Below are positions 62,689 to 64,000 of a stretch of DNA of 64,000 nt, piece by piece. This stretch comes from Aquabacterium sp. (lineage in GTDB: Bacteria > Pseudomonadota > Gammaproteobacteria > Burkholderiales > Burkholderiaceae_C): positions 1-64,000 of the forward strand of contig NZ_JAUSAR010000079.1 in the NCBI RefSeq assembly GCF_030652515.1. Reading direction: 5' to 3'. Numbering within the stretch: the stretch's first letter is position 1; each line of letters opens with the position of its first letter. The translations under genes were made by a program, and so were the position numbers. The notes under the pieces are model-generated. The model was not told where the DNA came from, made no database searches, and worked only from the letters and a program-made list of their open reading frames with translations.

Positions 62689-63851
62689 TCGGCCGCTGGC
62701 TATCGGACCTGGTCGTGGGCAAGGATCCACGCATGAAGGCCAGGCTGGGCCTGTGCCTGGTGTCGATGGTGATCTACGTGTGCTGGATTGCCGTGCTGTT
62801 CGCTTACGCGCTGCCTCGGCAGCTGATATCAGAGGCGACCGCGCATTTCATGGTGACCTACATCAGCGTGGCGCTGTGCGTGTTCTACCCGCTGGTGCGC
62901 AGTGGGGTCACCCGCACCTGGTCCGACCCTGGTCTGGTATCACCGCAGATCTTGTGGGCCAGCGGCGCCATGATCATCGGTTATGCGGTGGCACCGATGG
63001 TGCGCTCGGTCGCTTTCCAGACCTTGTGCCTGATCCAGGTGTTTGGCTTTCTGAGCCTGCGGCCCAAGGTGGCCGCATGGACCGGCGGCCTGACCACCGC
63101 GATGCTGGTGATCGCCTGGATTGCCATGACCGTGCTGGGCCTGAGCGATGCGGATCCGCGCGCCGAGGCCCTGAAGATCTCGGCCTCCTGCTTTGTGCTG
63201 GTGTTGATGACGTTTCAATCGCGCAGCTTCGGGCTGATGCGCGAACGTGCTTTTCACGAGAAGAAATCATTGGCCGCCGCCGCCGAGGCGCTGCGCCGCA
63301 TCACCCTCCACGATGGCTTGACCGGCTTGTACAACCGGGCCCACATGCAAGAACGCCTGGAAGCGGAGGTGCAGCGGGCGCTGCTGAACGGGCACCATTT
63401 TTCGGTGGCCTTGATCGATCTGGATCACTTCAAGAGCATCAACGACACCCATGGGCACCCGGTGGGCGACGAGGTGTTGGTGAACTTCGCGCTTCAAGGC
63501 GGCGAGGTGCTGCGTGAAACCGATGTCATCGGGCGCTGGGGTGGCGAAGAGTTCCTGGTGCTGATGCCCGAAACCGAAGCGGCCAAGCAGGCCCAGATCG
63601 CCATGACGCGCCTGCGCGACCAACTGCGCTCGGCCCAGATGAGCCGCAGCGTGGCGGATCTGCGCGTGCGCTTTTCTTGCGGCGTGGCCACCTGGAGCAC
63701 CCAGGACACGATCGAACAAGTGCTGGAGCGGGCCGATCAGGCCTTGTACCGCGCCAAAGCCAACGGGCGCGACCGCACCGAGCTGGAGCCGCCGCTGAAC
63801 CCTGGCACTACTTTTGCCGGCCAGCCTGAATCGGCACAATGTGATCGCTGA
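62685..63851 (+). CDS. Membrane GGDEF diguanylate cyclase, second of a tandem pair
   Basis: The 388-residue protein has about six membrane helices (residues 20-190), then a full GGDEF domain ([27 protein letters not shown]). Here RETD sits five residues before GGEEF, a proper inhibitory I-site, so unlike its upstream partner it should show product feedback. Translation is coupled to the first gene. The membrane domain resembles the truncated second half of the left-end remnant. Its 3' end overlaps uvrB by 44 bases on the opposite strand. Confidence 0.88.
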   Translation: MIGRWLSDLVVGKDPRMKARLGLCLVSMVIYVCWIAVLFAYALPRQLISEATAHFMVTYISVALCVFYPLVRSGVTRTWSDPGLVSPQILWASGAMIIGYAVAPMVRSVAFQTLCLIQVFGFLSLRPKVAAWTGGLTTAMLVIAWIAMTVLGLSDADPRAEALKISASCFVLVLMTFQSRSFGLMRERAFHEKKSLAAAAEALRRITLHDGLTGLYNRAHMQERLEAEVQRALLNGHHFSVALIDLDHFKSINDTHGHPVGDEVLVNFALQGGEVLRETDVIGRWGGEEFLVLMPETEAAKQAQIAMTRLRDQLRSAQMSRSVADLRVRFSCGVATWSTQDTIEQVLERADQALYRAKANGRDRTELEPPLNPGTTFAGQPESAQCDR

Positions 63852-64000
63852 CCACGGCGCCAAAGGCTTGTTCCTTCAACAGGCCCAACTGGTCTCTTAA
63901 ACGGGCCGCCTTCTCGAACTCCAGATTGCGCGCGTGCTCCAGCATCTGCTTTTCCAGTTGCTTGATGCGCTTGCCCAGGTCTTTCTCGTTCAAGGCAGGC
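63808..64000 (-). CDS. uvrB: UvrB C-terminal end (partial, runs out of the window)
   Basis: The visible 3' end encodes the C-terminal UVR domain of the excinuclease subunit UvrB, the helical hairpin that binds Uvr[30 protein letters not shown]. The frame continues through the right edge, so the start is outside. The sequence alone fits UvrB better than UvrC, since it lies at the very C-terminus followed by only about 25 residues. It converges on the GGDEF gene and overlaps it. Confidence 0.8.
   Translation of the reverse strand, partial: PALNEKDLGKRIKQLEKQMLEHARNLEFEKAARLRDQLGLLKEQAFGAVVSDHIVPIQAGRQK

Overview
The window is high-GC DNA from a betaproteobacterium, most likely order Burkholderiales (Comamonadaceae/Aquabacterium-like). 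The signs are the cytochrome oxidase operon with its Burkholderiales-type small proteins (DUF2970, DUF2909, a 43-residue assembly protein), subunit II carrying a cytochrome c domain, an iscRSUA-hscBA-fdx operon, a PEP-CTERM protein, a Burkholderia-type porin, bioC next to comF, and tRNA-Val beside dnaQ. No plasmid or phage genes, insertion sequences or CRISPR arrays were seen.

Layout. 1-1.7 kb: decayed remnant of a tandem pair of membrane GGDEF genes. 2-13 kb: cardiolipin synthase, PEP-CTERM protein, hemerythrin, DUF2804, C4-dicarboxylate transporter, porin, RsmB-type RNA methyltransferase, Wza-type export protein, and a GGDEF-EAL protein. 13.2-15.5 kb: malic enzyme, followed by a nested inverted-repeat element (15530-15885). 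15.9-26 kb: aa3 oxidase structural and assembly genes on the minus strand (ctaC, ctaD, small protein, ctaG, DUF2970, coxC, surf1, SCO-like, ctaA, ctaB, SCO). 26-29.5 kb: bioC, comF and small proteins. 29.5-39.2 kb: an oxidative cluster with a flavin monooxygenase, flavin amine oxidase, DUF1353 and LuxR regulator on the minus strand, diverging from a 1042-residue DyP peroxidase-cytochrome P450 fusion and a winged-helix/NB-ARC regulator. 39.2-43.3 kb: subtilase operon and hypotheticals. 43.3-51.2 kb: ammonium transporter, secreted beta-helix protein, membrane patatin pair. 51.2-55.1 kb: tRNA-Val, dnaQ, outer-membrane protein and a GMC dehydrogenase pair. 55.1-60.8 kb: isc operon with a consensus promoter and IscR box. 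60.8-64 kb: LMW phosphatase, an intact tandem GGDEF pair homologous to the left-end remnant, and the 3' end of uvrB.

How the genes work together. The cox region supplies the haem A and copper centres and subunits of one terminal oxidase. The isc operon supplies Fe-S clusters and runs with almost no gap into a GMC dehydrogenase with a four-Cys motif, suggesting that the enzyme is a client. In the oxidative cluster an H2O2-producing amine oxidase lies near a peroxidase fused to a P450. That P450 lacks the usual acid-alcohol pair and has no redox partner nearby, so a peroxide-driven pathway is the most interesting hypothesis in the window. Three intact GGDEF-containing proteins and one broken locus point to heavy use of cyclic di-GMP.
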